Positions 42,842-53,814 of a DNA stretch of 64,000 nucleotides are shown piece by piece (the first letter of the stretch is position 1; each line of letters begins with the position of its first letter). Below the pieces are notes generated by a model that ran no database searches, was not told the DNA's origin, and saw only the letters and a list, made by a program, of their open reading frames with translations. Both the position numbers and the translations under genes were made by a program. This DNA comes from Mycobacterium hubeiense (GTDB taxonomy: Bacteria; Actinomycetota; Actinomycetes; Mycobacteriales; Mycobacteriaceae). The stretch lies in the NCBI RefSeq assembly GCF_002838065.1, contig NZ_PIZU01000002.1, forward strand, positions 1 to 64,000, given 5' to 3'.

Positions 42842-44434
42842 GTGGGAGCTTCACTACTCGCGGTTCTCGTGGTGTCGGTGCTGTTGGCCGCGGTGGCGCG
42901 TCACTTCGACGTCTCCGCACCGCTGGCCCTGGTGGTCGCGGGCCTGGCGGCGGGCTTGATCCCGGGGATGCCGGACATCCAGCTCGAGCCGGAACTGGTG
43001 TTGTTCGTGATCCTGCCGCCGCTGCTGTGGTCGGCCGGCCTGGAGAGCAGTTACGTGGCGCTGCGCCGCAATATCCGTCCGATCGGGATGCTGGCGGTCG
43101 GGCTGCCGCTGGCGACGACGTTCGTGGTCGGCGTGGTGGCCTATCACACCGTGCCGGAGCTGACCATCGCCGCGGCGCTCACGCTCGGCGCCATCGTCGC
43201 TCCGCCCGACGCGGTGTCGGCGACGGCCGTCGGGCGCCGGCTCGGTCTGCCGCGGCGCATCATGACCCTGCTCGGCGGGGAAAGCCTGTTCAACGACGCG
43301 ACCGCGTTGACGGCGTACAAAGTGGCGCTCGCAGCGGCGATCGGCACCGCCGCCAGTTGGGGAGGCGCGCTGGGCACATTCGCGCTCGCGGCGATCGGCG
43401 GCGTCGTCGTCGGCGTGGTGACAGGCGCCGTCATCGACTTCATCCGGTCGCGCCTAGACGATGCGCTGATCGAAAGCGCGATCGGGCTGGTGTCGCCGTT
43501 CGTCATCTATTTGATCGCCGAGGAGATCCACGGCTCGGGCGTGGTCGCCGTGGTGGTGGCCGCGCTCATCCTCGGCCAACGCGAAACCCACGCCAGCTAC
43601 GCGACCCGGTTGCAGGACAAGGCGGTGTGGAAGGCCGTGCAGCTGGTCCTGGAGTCGTTCGCGTTCCTGCTCATCGGATTGCAGCTGCCGAGTGTGGTCG
43701 ACGAGCTCGCGGGGATCTCGGCGCGTGTCATCGCCGTCTCGTCGGTGGCGGTGTTTGCCACGGTGATCCTGGTGCGCATCGTGTGGGTGTATCTGTTCGC
43801 CTACGTGCCGCGGCTGGTGTCGCGGCGCATTCGTGACCGCGAGCCTGCGCCGACGTCGGCCCAGGTGTTCATCGTCGCCTGGGCCGGCATGCGCGGCGTG
43901 GTGTCGCTGGCGGCCGCTTTCGGTGTGCCGATGACGACGATGGCCGGCGACCCGTTCCCGGGCCGCCCGCATCTGGTTTTCCTCACTTTCGTCGTGGTGA
44001 TCGGGACGCTGCTGCTGCATGGCCTGACATTGCCGTGGCTGATCCGGACGTTGGGCGTGCACAGCGACGAGGCGCAGCGCGACGCGCTGGCCGAAGCCGC
44101 CGCCCAGGACAAGGCGGCGCGCGCGGCGGCCGACCGGCTCGATCAACTGCTGGCCGAACAGCAGGCCACCTCTGATGTGCACGATCGCGCGGCAGCGGTG
44201 TTGCGCGCGTGGAACACGCGTCGGCGCAATGCAGCGTGGGAACGGTTGGGCCGCAGCGAAGAAGAGCTCGGCGAGAGTCCCGCCGCGGCGTTCCGGCGGC
44301 TGCGGCTGGAGATGCTGGCCGCCGAACGGGAGACGTTCATCGCCGAGCGCGATGCCGGGCACATCGATGACGAGGTGCTGCGCTCGGTGCTGCACGGGTT
44401 GGATCTCGAGGAAGCGACACTGAACCGCAACTAG
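42842..44434 (+). CDS. Na+/H+ antiporter, CPA1 family
   Basis: A 530-residue monovalent cation/proton antiporter with about 12 helices and a cytoplasmic C-terminal helical tail of about 120 residues. Family motifs are LFVILPPLLWSAGLES, GAIVAPPDAVSATAVGRRLGLP (ion-site Asp) and LLGGESLFNDATALTAYKVAL. WAGMRGVVSLAAAFGVP is also typical of CPA1. GTG 42842 follows AAGGAGG at ideal spacing; the longer frame is a shadow. The 3' end overlaps marR by 4 bp. Confidence 0.93.
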   Translation: MGASLLAVLVVSVLLAAVARHFDVSAPLALVVAGLAAGLIPGMPDIQLEPELVLFVILPPLLWSAGLESSYVALRRNIRPIGMLAVGLPLATTFVVGVVAYHTVPELTIAAALTLGAIVAPPDAVSATAVGRRLGLPRRIMTLLGGESLFNDATALTAYKVALAAAIGTAASWGGALGTFALAAIGGVVVGVVTGAVIDFIRSRLDDALIESAIGLVSPFVIYLIAEEIHGSGVVAVVVAALILGQRETHASYATRLQDKAVWKAVQLVLESFAFLLIGLQLPSVVDELAGISARVIAVSSVAVFATVILVRIVWVYLFAYVPRLVSRRIRDREPAPTSAQVFIVAWAGMRGVVSLAAAFGVPMTTMAGDPFPGRPHLVFLTFVVVIGTLLLHGLTLPWLIRTLGVHSDEAQRDALAEAAAQDKAARAAADRLDQLLAEQQATSDVHDRAAAVLRAWNTRRRNAAWERLGRSEEELGESPAAAFRRLRLEMLAAERETFIAERDAGHIDDEVLRSVLHGLDLEEATLNRN

Positions 44435-44892
44435 TCCAGTTGCGTGCGGAATGCCCGCATGGCGTCGACCAGTGCCGCGAACGTGCGATGCGCGGCGGCC
44501 AGGTCGTCGTCGGGCAACTCCGCCAACGCGCGTCGGGTGTGCTCGGCCAGCGGGGCGAAAAACCCACGGGCGACGTGCATTCCGTGGTCGGCCACCCGCA
44601 GGATGACCTTGCGCCGATCGGCCGGGTCCGACTCGCGACGCACGTGGCCCGAGGCGATCATCCGTTCCACCAGATAGGTGATGGCCGCACCGGACATGCC
44701 CATCCGATCGCGCAGCTCGCCCGCGGTCAGCGGGGTGCCTGCGGTTTCGGCGACCATGATGTGCAGCAGGGCCCGAAAGTCGTTGGCCGCCACGTCATGC
44801 CGGCCCGCGAAGGTCCGGCCGATCTGATCGGACTCGGCCGACAACGCCCGCACGTCGGCCGAGATGAGCGCTTCCAGCTCGGCACGGTCCAC
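44431..44892 (-). CDS. MarR-family transcriptional regulator
   Basis: A 153-residue winged-helix MarR regulator. Residues about 40-100 hold the wHTH: FRALLHIMVAETAGTPLTAGELRDRMGMSGAAITYLVERMIASGHVRRESDPADRRKVILRV. The DPADRR wing is a hallmark. It is divergent from an MMPL-type transporter gene with only 54 bp between starts, and the AT-rich region between contains a dyad, so it most likely represses that transporter and itself. Start GTG 44892. Confidence 0.93.
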   Translation of the reverse strand: MDRAELEALISADVRALSAESDQIGRTFAGRHDVAANDFRALLHIMVAETAGTPLTAGELRDRMGMSGAAITYLVERMIASGHVRRESDPADRRKVILRVADHGMHVARGFFAPLAEHTRRALAELPDDDLAAAHRTFAALVDAMRAFRTQLD

Positions 44893-44900
44893 CCGCCCAG

Positions 44901-44940
44901 CTTAGTTCATTTGATTAATTGTTAAGTATCTGAAATATTG
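44901..44940. promoter_or_regulatory. Operator/promoter region between marR and MMPL gene
   Basis: A strikingly AT-rich block in a GC-rich genome. TTAATTGTTAA at 44915-44925 has perfect TTAA arms, set within ATTTGATTAATTGTTAAGTA. The region must hold both promoters and probably the MarR binding site. Confidence 0.6.
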
Positions 44941-44946
44941 TGTTGC

Positions 44947-46932
44947 ATGACGGGCCGCTTCTCCTGGCTGCTGGCACTTCTGGTGATCGCCGCCTCGGGC
45001 GTGTTGATGGCGCTTGTCGGCAGCGATGACTCCGGCGAACAGTCACCCGTATCCGTACCTGCGAGCGCGGAGTCCGCCCGCGTCGACGCGGTGCGCAACC
45101 AATTACCGGGCGGTGACACAGTTCCGGCCATCGTCGTGATCACCCGCGACGACGACGCGCCGCTGACGCCGCAAGACATCACCGCGGCCGAACAGATCGC
45201 GCGTCCGGTCGTCGTCTCCGATGACGACAAGGCCGCGGTCGCCACCGTGCCGTTGAGCGCCGACCTGTCCGGCTTCGAACTGAATGATGCGGTCAAAACA
45301 CTGCGGGACAAGGTCGGCAGCGGACTGCCCGCACAGCTACGGGCACAGGTCACCGGCGGGCCGGCGTTCGCCGCCGATGTCGCGAATTCCTTTGCCGGGG
45401 CGAATATCACACTGCTGGCGGTCACCGCCGCGGTGGTGGCGCTGCTGCTGATCCTGACCTACCGCTCACCCGTGCTGTGGCTCGTTCCGCTGGCGGTGAT
45501 CGGTTTCGCCGACCGGGTCGCCGCCGTTTTGGGTACCGCGATCGCCAGCGGAGCCGGCCTCAATCCCGACGGCTCGACGTCGGGGATCACCAGCGTGCTG
45601 GTGTTCGGCGCGGGCACCAACTACGCCTTGCTGCTCATTTCTCGGTACCGGGAAGAGTTGGGCCGCACCGAAAATCATCGCGACGCCTTGCGGGTGGCGG
45701 TGCGCAATGCCGGGCCCGCGATCGTGGCAAGCAATGCGACGGTGGTGCTGGCGTTGCTGACGTTGGTGTTCGCCTCGTCCCCGAGCACACGCAGCCTCGG
45801 CGTGCAGGCCGCGTCGGGTCTGGTGGTTGCGGCGGTCTTCGTGCTGTTGGTGTTGCCGCCGCTGCTGGCGTTGTTCGGCAAACGGCTGTTCTGGCCGTTC
45901 ATTCCCCGCGTCGGCGCCAAACCCCTTACCGATAACGGTTTTTGGCACCGCATCGCCGACGCTGTGGCGCGCCGGCCCGGCCGCGTCGCGGTGGTTTCCA
46001 TCGCGGGCCTGGCCGTACTGTGCACGGGACTGTTGGCCACCCCGATCGGACTCACCCAGACTGAGCAGTTCCGTGTCCAGGCCGAGTCGGTGACGGGTTA
46101 CCAAACGCTGGCGGCCCACTTCCCCAGTGGGCTGACCGATCCCACCCGCGTGATCGCGCCGACCGCCCGCGCCGACGAGATTCAACGAGCCATCACCCAG
46201 ACGCCGGGTGTGGTCAATGCGGTGCAGGCCGGTCAGTCGCCGACCGGGCTGACGCAATTCTCGGTGGTGCTCGATGCCGAGCCCGCTTCCGATGATGCGT
46301 TCGAAACGGTTGATGCCCTGCGTGATTCAGTGCACGACGTGGATCCGGCCGCGCTGGTCGGCGGGTCGGATGCACAGGCCCGCGACGCGGCCGCCGCGGC
46401 GCAACGAGACAGGACCGTGTTGATCCCGGCCATCCTCGCGGTCGTGCTGGTCGTGCTCTACGTGCTGCTGCGTTCGGCGCTGGCGCCGCTGCTACTGGTC
46501 GCGGTGACGGTGCTCAGCGCGCTGGCGGCGCTGGGCCTCGGCGGGTGGGCGAGCGTGGCGCTCTTCGGCTTTCCCGCGCTGGACAACGCCACCCCGCTGT
46601 TCGCGTTCCTGTTCCTGGTCGCACTCGGCGTCGACTACACCATCTTCCTGGTGACACGCGCCCGCGAGGAGACGCCGAAGCACGGCACCCGCGCCGGGAT
46701 CGTGCGCGCGGTGTCCGCAACCGGGGCCGTCATCACCAGCGCCGGCATCGTGCTGGCCGCGGTGTTCTGCGTGCTGGGGGTGCTGCCGCTGATCGTGCTG
46801 ACGCAGCTCGGCATCATCGTCGGCCTGGGCATCCTGTTGGACACATTCGTGGTACGCACGGTGATCATCCCGGCGCTGTTCACTCTCATCGGTCCGCGGA
46901 TCTGGTGGCCGGCACTGAAGGCAGGGCGCTAG
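44947..46932 (+). CDS. MMPL-family (RND superfamily) membrane transporter
   Basis: A 661-residue MMPL-domain transporter: two repeats, each with a first helix, a large outer domain and five further helices. Repeat motifs are FGAGTNYALLLISRYREEL in the first half and ALGVDYTIFLVTRAREE in the second. It is smaller than the roughly 950-residue MmpL3/MmpL lipid transporters and closer to actinorhodin-type exporters. It probably exports a lipid or drug under control of the adjacent MarR. Start ATG 44947; the next gene follows at 9 bp. Confidence 0.92.
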   Translation: MTGRFSWLLALLVIAASGVLMALVGSDDSGEQSPVSVPASAESARVDAVRNQLPGGDTVPAIVVITRDDDAPLTPQDITAAEQIARPVVVSDDDKAAVATVPLSADLSGFELNDAVKTLRDKVGSGLPAQLRAQVTGGPAFAADVANSFAGANITLLAVTAAVVALLLILTYRSPVLWLVPLAVIGFADRVAAVLGTAIASGAGLNPDGSTSGITSVLVFGAGTNYALLLISRYREELGRTENHRDALRVAVRNAGPAIVASNATVVLALLTLVFASSPSTRSLGVQAASGLVVAAVFVLLVLPPLLALFGKRLFWPFIPRVGAKPLTDNGFWHRIADAVARRPGRVAVVSIAGLAVLCTGLLATPIGLTQTEQFRVQAESVTGYQTLAAHFPSGLTDPTRVIAPTARADEIQRAITQTPGVVNAVQAGQSPTGLTQFSVVLDAEPASDDAFETVDALRDSVHDVDPAALVGGSDAQARDAAAAAQRDRTVLIPAILAVVLVVLYVLLRSALAPLLLVAVTVLSALAALGLGGWASVALFGFPALDNATPLFAFLFLVALGVDYTIFLVTRAREETPKHGTRAGIVRAVSATGAVITSAGIVLAAVFCVLGVLPLIVLTQLGIIVGLGILLDTFVVRTVIIPALFTLIGPRIWWPALKAGR

Positions 46933-46941
46933 CGTCAAGCG

Positions 46942-47751
46942 GTGGACGACGTGCGGCTCGACACCCGGTTGGGGCGGTTGCGGGTGCAGGTCGACGGCGG
47001 CGGCGAGCCGATGCTGTTCTGGCCCAGCCTGCTCATGACCGGCGATATGTGGCGGGCCCAGGCCGAATACTTCGGTCCGCAGCGACGCGTCATCCTCGTT
47101 GACCCGCCCGGCCATGGCGGCAGCGAAAAGCTCACCGCGCCATTCGGTTTCGATGACTGCGCGGGTTGTGTAGTCGACATCCTGGACGGCCTGGAAATCG
47201 AGAGAGCGCATTTCGTCGGGAATTCGTGGGGCGGGATGATCGGCGGCACCTTCGCGGCGCTCTACCCCGATCGCGTCGGCCGGGCGGTGCTGATGAACTG
47301 CACGGCATCGGCGGCGGGGCTGCGCCAGAAGCTCGAATACGGGTTCTTGTTGCGCGTGGCGAAACTGCTCGGCGGCATCCGCCCGCCGCTGACCCGCTCG
47401 GTACTCAAGGCGTTCCTCGGCCCGACCACGTTTCGCACCCGGCCCGACGTGGTGGCCTACGTCCGGCAGGCGGTGCAGCGCGTCGACGTCGAGTCCAGCT
47501 CGTGGGCGGTGACGAGCGTGGTGCCGCGGCGGCCGGACCAACATGAACTCCTCGGCCGGGTGACATCGCCCGTGCTGGTGATCGCCGGCACGGAGGACGC
47601 GACGTTCCCGCTCACCGAAACCATCGCGATGTGTGAGGCGATCCCCGACGCGGCGATCGCGGTGCTGGAGGGGGTCGCCCATCTGGCGGCGTTGGAGACC
47701 CCCCCCCCGTTGGTCAACAGGCTCATCGAGGAGTTCGTGTTTCGGGGTTAG
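46942..47751 (+). CDS. Alpha/beta-fold hydrolase
   Basis: A 269-residue alpha/beta hydrolase. Oxyanion region FWPSLLMTGDMW, turn VDPPGHGGSEKL, nucleophile FVGNSWGGMIGG (Ser), acid IAGTEDATFPL, His GVAHLAALE. It resembles C-C bond hydrolases or esterases; the substrate is unknown. Start GTG 46942, 9 bp after the MMPL stop, so it may belong to the MarR-controlled unit. A run of ten C residues at 47699-47708 near the 3' end is a possible slippage site. Confidence 0.87.
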   Translation: MDDVRLDTRLGRLRVQVDGGGEPMLFWPSLLMTGDMWRAQAEYFGPQRRVILVDPPGHGGSEKLTAPFGFDDCAGCVVDILDGLEIERAHFVGNSWGGMIGGTFAALYPDRVGRAVLMNCTASAAGLRQKLEYGFLLRVAKLLGGIRPPLTRSVLKAFLGPTTFRTRPDVVAYVRQAVQRVDVESSSWAVTSVVPRRPDQHELLGRVTSPVLVIAGTEDATFPLTETIAMCEAIPDAAIAVLEGVAHLAALETPPPLVNRLIEEFVFRG

Positions 47752-47808
47752 CCGCCCGCATTGCCGCGAGTGAACAGAGCGGGCGTGGGCGTAGGTACCG
47801 TCGATGCC

Positions 47809-49014
47809 ATGACCGAAGCAACGGCGCTGCCGCCCCTGCATATGCGGCGTGACGGCTTCGACCCCACGCCCGCACTGCGCGAGATCCGCGAGACCGTCGG
47901 CGTGCGGACCATCGTCAACTCCTTCGGCATGCAGGTCTACCTGGTCACCCGGCACGACGACATCAAGGAGATGCTCGCCGACCACGAGCGGTTCTCCAAC
48001 AGCCGACCGCCCGGATTCGTCGTCCCCGGCGCACCGCAGGTGCCCGAGGACGAGCAGGCCAGTGCGCGCGCCGGCAACCTGCTCGGCCTCGACCCGCCGC
48101 AGCATCAGCGACTGCGCCGCATGCTCACCCCGGAGTTCACCATCCGACGGATGCGCCGGCTGGAACCGCGGATCGTCGAGATCGTCGACCAGCATCTCGA
48201 CGCGATGGAAACCGCTGGGCCGCCAGCCGATCTGGTGTCCGCGTTCGCGCTGCCGATCCCGTCGTTGGTCATCTGCGAGCTGCTCGGCGTGCCCTATGAC
48301 GACCGCGCCGACTTTCAGCGACGGTCGTCGCGCCAGCTCGACCTGTCGATCCCGATCCCCGAGCGGCTCGAGTTGCAACGGCAGGGACGCGATTACATGC
48401 GCTCGCTGGTGGATCGGGCTCGTCGCGATCCCGGCGACGACATCCTGGGCATGCTGGTGCGCGACCACGGCGACGAGCTCACCGACGACGAACTCATCGG
48501 CGTGGCCGGGCTGTTGCTGCTCGCCGGGCATGAAACCACGTCGAACATGCTGGGGCTCGGTGTCCTTGCGCTGCTGCGCCACCCCGAACAGCTCGCGGCG
48601 GTGCGCGACGACCCCGGTGCCGTCGGCCCCGCGATCGAGGAGCTGCTGCGCTGGCTGTCGATCGTGCAGACCGCCATCCCACGCATCACCACCACTGACG
48701 TCGAAATCGCGGGTGTACCAATACCCGCGGGGCAGCTGGTGTTCGCGTCCCTGCCATCGGGCAACCGCGACCCGGACTTCATCGACGCACCCGAAATCCT
48801 GGATATCAGCCGCGGCGCGCCGGGTCATCTTGCCTTCGGCCACGGCGTACACCATTGTCTCGGTGCGCCGTTGGCCCGCATGGAGATGCGCATCGCGTTC
48901 CCCGCGCTGCTGCGCCGATTCCGGAACCTCGCCCTTGCCGAGGAGTTCGACGACGTACAGTTCCGGACCTTCAACTTCATCTACGGCCTGAAGTCATTGG
49001 AGGTCACGTGGTGA
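47809..49014 (+). CDS. Cytochrome P450
   Basis: A 401-residue bacterial P450. I-helix GLLLLAGHETTSN (oxygen activation Thr), ExxR in EELLRWLS, and the haem loop FGHGVHHCLGAPLARME with the axial Cys. It hydroxylates an unknown substrate using electrons from a ferredoxin; the gene for one follows directly with a GTGA overlap. ATG 47809 starts MTEATALPPLHM; the frame from 47761 adds a doubtful leader. The CYP family cannot be given without comparison. Confidence 0.94.
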   Translation: MTEATALPPLHMRRDGFDPTPALREIRETVGVRTIVNSFGMQVYLVTRHDDIKEMLADHERFSNSRPPGFVVPGAPQVPEDEQASARAGNLLGLDPPQHQRLRRMLTPEFTIRRMRRLEPRIVEIVDQHLDAMETAGPPADLVSAFALPIPSLVICELLGVPYDDRADFQRRSSRQLDLSIPIPERLELQRQGRDYMRSLVDRARRDPGDDILGMLVRDHGDELTDDELIGVAGLLLLAGHETTSNMLGLGVLALLRHPEQLAAVRDDPGAVGPAIEELLRWLSIVQTAIPRITTTDVEIAGVPIPAGQLVFASLPSGNRDPDFIDAPEILDISRGAPGHLAFGHGVHHCLGAPLARMEMRIAFPALLRRFRNLALAEEFDDVQFRTFNFIYGLKSLEVTW

Positions 49015-49202
49015 GAGTGCAAGCCGACCGCGACGTCTGCATCAGTGCGGGCAACTGCGTGATGACGGCCGGTGCCGTCTTCGATCAGGACGACGACGGC
49101 ATCGTGGTGGTGCTCGTCGACGACATCCCCGACGAGGAGCTCGACCGCGTACGCGAAGCGGTCAAGCTGTGCCCGTCATCCGCGCTGCGGCTCGTCGACT
49201 GA
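49011..49202 (+). CDS. 3Fe-4S-type ferredoxin
   Basis: A 63-residue ferredoxin of the kind that serves P450s in actinobacteria. Cysteines are in DVCISAGNCVMTAG (C-x5-C) and LCPSSAL, so three Cys and no fourth between them, which indicates a 3Fe-4S cluster (small residues AG replace the missing Cys). GTG 49011 overlaps the P450 stop, tying the pair together. The 3' end overlaps the convergent membrane gene by 27 bp. Confidence 0.93.
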   Translation: MRVQADRDVCISAGNCVMTAGAVFDQDDDGIVVVLVDDIPDEELDRVREAVKLCPSSALRLVD

Positions 49203-49837
49203 ATCGCGGTGCAGGTCGATGACCCCGGCCCGCACCAACAGCAGCACGCTGACGACCAGCACCCACACCGGGAAGGCCAGCGTGATCCACATGCTGAGAT
49301 CACTGGCGACGATAAGTCCCAGTGCCACAAGGTAAGTCACTGCGACCAGCCAGCGGGGCATCAGGCCCGTCTTCAGCCAGATGGTGGCCAGCGAGATCAT
49401 GAACACCGCGGCCATCCGCAACGCGTAGGTCTTGCTAAGTGACAGCAGCAGCATCTGACCGAATACGGCCGTCTCGGGGCTGATCTCCCCGCTGGTCGCG
49501 ACCAACGCTGCGCCGACAGCCGCCAGCACGAATGTGAGGGCGAGAAAGAGCAGGCCGCTGCCGATGAACACCGACGAGAAGAACTTGTCTTCGTAGCGAC
49601 CGAACCCGTCGCGTACCACGCCGATGAACCACAGAAATGCGATGCCCGCGAAGGGAATCAGCAGCGATGCGACCCTGATGCGCGCGCTTCCGGCATCCAG
49701 CCACTGCGAGCCCGGCTGCGCGCCCTCCGGCAATGCCGTGCGGATGAGGATGATCGCGGCGCCGAACATCAACGCGAACAGCACCCCGGCCAGCGCGGCG
49801 GCCCGCGGGGTCGACAGCCGGTGCAGGCGCGGCGAGG

Positions 49838-49841
<4 letters not shown>
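49176..49841 (-). CDS. Six-helix membrane protein
   Basis: A 221-residue integral membrane protein with about six helices, starting AAALAGVLFALMFGAAIILI and ending VWVLVVSVLLLVRAGVIDL. The first two helices are separated by a soluble loop (PEGAQPGSQWLDAGSARIRVAS). No transporter motif or catalytic residue is seen; it resembles DUF4386-like proteins, which is uncertain. Its start overlaps the thioesterase stop by 4 bp (ATGA), so it is translated with the thioesterase and purA genes. It converges on the ferredoxin gene. Confidence 0.75.
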
Positions 49842-51783
<1,942 letters not shown>

Positions 51784-51849
51784 TCATCTGCATCAACCAC
51801 TGTGCAGCCGGTGAACCACCCTATCCCAGCGGAGAGAGCAAGGAGAGTC

Positions 51850-52425
51850 GTGACCGCCGCAGATGTCGCCGTGGTGCTGTTCGGTGAGCGGCGGCTGCCG
51901 CGACCGCTGCGCGCCCTGCCGACCGCCAACCTCGACGAGGTCCAGCGCTACCGCCGCGTCGTCGTGGTGGGCGCCGACGCCGACCTGGCCGCGGTGCTCA
52001 AACGGTTGCTGCGCGCCGACCGGCTCGACGTCGAGGTCGCACACGTCACGTCGTGGCGACGTGCGCGTCGCGCCATCTGCGGTGCCGCCCAACGGGTTCC
52101 GCTGATCCGCGACGAGACGGGCACAGTGATCGTCGGATCGGCGCTGTGGCGCGGGGTGGACGGGCCGCTGCACGGCGAGGCGATCGTCGACGACACCGTG
52201 TTGTTCGACGGCGACGTCGCGGCGGTGCGCGTGGAGCCGACGTTTGCGATGCCCGGGCTGCGAGCGACGGTTGTGGGCCGCGGTGGACGGCGATGGGTGG
52301 CCGGGCGCGCCGCGCAGCTGGGCACCACCGGCGCTGTGGTGGTTCGCGACGGCGTCGCGGCGCCGCGGCCGGTCAAGCGATCGACGTTCTACCGGCACAC
52401 CGAAGGCTGGCTGCGGGTGCGTTGA
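51850..52425 (+). CDS. Conserved hypothetical protein (Rv0358-like)
   Basis: A 191-residue soluble protein without a recognised domain. It has regularly spaced beta-alpha units (VAVVLFGERRLPRPLRAL, VVVVGADADLAAVLKRLLRADRLDVEVAHVT) and an Arg-rich second half; the position matches Rv0358. GTG 51850 follows AAGGAGAG closely, so the longer frame from 51739 is not preferred. The last codons GTG CGT TGA and the stop run into a 63-bp palindrome. It is followed by a site-2 protease gene. Confidence 0.77.
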   Translation: MTAADVAVVLFGERRLPRPLRALPTANLDEVQRYRRVVVVGADADLAAVLKRLLRADRLDVEVAHVTSWRRARRAICGAAQRVPLIRDETGTVIVGSALWRGVDGPLHGEAIVDDTVLFDGDVAAVRVEPTFAMPGLRATVVGRGGRRWVAGRAAQLGTTGAVVVRDGVAAPRPVKRSTFYRHTEGWLRVR

Positions 52426-52482
52426 GATTGCGCCCACGGTCGCGATTCGGCGCTGACAGCAGCCCTGAATGCACTCTCAACG
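52420..52482. repeat. 63-bp palindromic element, copy 1
   Basis: Ends CGTTGAGATTGC (52420-52431) and GCACTCTCAACG (52471-52482) pair with one mismatch. Its first bases give the stop of the preceding gene. Read on the minus strand it shares CGTTGA, GCA and CAGGGC at the same positions as the element at 63550-63612 and has the same length. Confidence 0.65.
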
Positions 52483-52495
52483 GTATTTTCGTGAA

Positions 52496-53275
52496 GTGAG
52501 CATCCGCCCGCTGCACCAGTCGGTCCGCCCCAGCCCGATCTTCCTGGCGATCGTCGCGGTCACGGCGCTGGGCGGGGTGCTGGCGTGGATCTCCGCCGCG
52601 ACCATCCGCCCGCTGGCCTATGTCGGGGTGTTCATCTTCGTCATCTTCGGCTGGCTGGTGACACTGTGCCTGCACGAGTTTGCCCACGCGTTCACCGCGT
52701 TCCGCTTCGGCGACCGCGACGTCGAGGTGCGCGGCTACCTGACCCTCAACCCGTTGAAGTACTCACACCCGCTGCTGTCCATCGGCCTGCCGGTGCTGAT
52801 CATCGCGATCGGCGGCATCGGCCTGCCCGGTGGCGCGGTCTACGTGCGGACCTCGTGGATGACCAAGCGCCAGAAGACGCTCGTCAGCCTGGCCGGGCCG
52901 GCGGTCAACCTGCTGTTTGCGGTGCTGCTGCTCGCGGTGACGGCACTGTTTGCCGAACAGGAGCGGTCGGTGTTCTGGGCGGGCATGGCGTTCTTGGGCT
53001 TCCTGCAGGTGACGGCGCTCGTGCTCAACATGCTGCCGATTCCCGGCCTGGACGGCTACGGCGCGCTGGAGCCGCATCTGAGCCCGGAAACGCAGCGGGC
53101 CGTGGCGCCCGCGAAACAGTGGGGCTTTTTCATCCTGCTGCTCCTGCTGCTCGCGCCCGGCCTCAACCAGTGGTTCTGGGACATCGTGCTGTGGTTCTTC
53201 GATCTCTCCGAGGTGCCGCGAGGCCTGGTGCAGGCCGGCGGCCAGCTGACCCGGTTCTGGTCGGCCTGGCTCTAG
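52496..53275 (+). CDS. Site-2 protease (M50) family membrane metalloprotease
   Basis: A 259-residue intramembrane metalloprotease. The zinc motif CLHEFAHAFTA (HExxH) lies in a helix near residue 60 and the second site is LPIPGLDGYGAL (NPDG-like Asp). At least five hydrophobic helices surround them. Such proteases cut membrane-bound substrates, often anti-sigma factors; the target here is unknown. GTG 52496 is preferred over ATG 52469 because that ATG lies inside the 63-bp palindrome. It matches Rv0359. Confidence 0.88.
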   Translation: MSIRPLHQSVRPSPIFLAIVAVTALGGVLAWISAATIRPLAYVGVFIFVIFGWLVTLCLHEFAHAFTAFRFGDRDVEVRGYLTLNPLKYSHPLLSIGLPVLIIAIGGIGLPGGAVYVRTSWMTKRQKTLVSLAGPAVNLLFAVLLLAVTALFAEQERSVFWAGMAFLGFLQVTALVLNMLPIPGLDGYGALEPHLSPETQRAVAPAKQWGFFILLLLLLAPGLNQWFWDIVLWFFDLSEVPRGLVQAGGQLTRFWSAWL

Positions 53276-53760
53276 AGCTCGGCGAGCACAGCGCGCAGGG
53301 CGGCTGTCAGATCTCCGCGGCCATCCTGGTACAGCGGCCCGGTGCCGTTGGACAGCAGCAGACGCAGCCGCGCCACGCCGTGCGCCCGCACCGGCCGGGG
53401 GGCGCTCAGCCGCACGCAGACCTCGTCGATGGCGGCCGCGGCCTCGGCGACCGCAGCGTCGTCGACCGGGATACGCGACGTGAACATCACCGGCCCGTTT
53501 TCGGCTTCCCGCTGTGCTTGGCGCAGGGCCTCCACCAGCTGGCGGCGCTCGGTGTCCGACGTCAGCCGCGCGACGTGCACCGCCAGCGGACTGCCCGGCT
53601 CGGGCGTCACGCCCGCGACCAGTTGCCGGTCGTATCGCCACGGCACCAGCCGCGCGATCGCCCTGGCCAGCGCCGAGGCAGGCTCGCGCAGACCGACCGG
53701 GGCCGCATCGTCGGACGGCCACGCCGGCAGCGGCAGTGCAGGGGTGTTGTCAGAACTCAT
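53272..53760 (-). CDS. Conserved hypothetical protein
   Basis: A 162-residue soluble protein. It has a proline-rich N-terminus (TPALPLPAWPSDD), then LARAIARLVPWRYDRQLV and an alanine-rich helical part ending GPLYQDGRGDLTAALRAVLAEL. No known domain recognised. ATG 53760 is chosen because the frame up to 53838 runs through the operator region of the metal exporter. It converges on the M50 gene with a 4-bp overlap and is divergent from the CDF gene. Confidence 0.7.
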   Translation of the reverse strand: MSSDNTPALPLPAWPSDDAAPVGLREPASALARAIARLVPWRYDRQLVAGVTPEPGSPLAVHVARLTSDTERRQLVEALRQAQREAENGPVMFTSRIPVDDAAVAEAAAAIDEVCVRLSAPRPVRAHGVARLRLLLSNGTGPLYQDGRGDLTAALRAVLAEL

Positions 53761-53814
53761 CTCAGCTAAAGCAACGGAGCGGCGGACCGCGGAATTCCGG
53801 CGTCGAGGGTGTCT

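Noticed and set aside
46492..48855. Minus-strand open frame of 787 codons across the MMPL, hydrolase and P450 genes
   Set aside because: It lies opposite three well-supported genes, is rich in Arg, Gln and His as expected for a GC-rich shadow, and has no domain.
52469..52495. Upstream ATG for the M50 protease
   Set aside because: It lies inside the 63-bp palindrome; GTG 52496 starts at the natural N-terminus.
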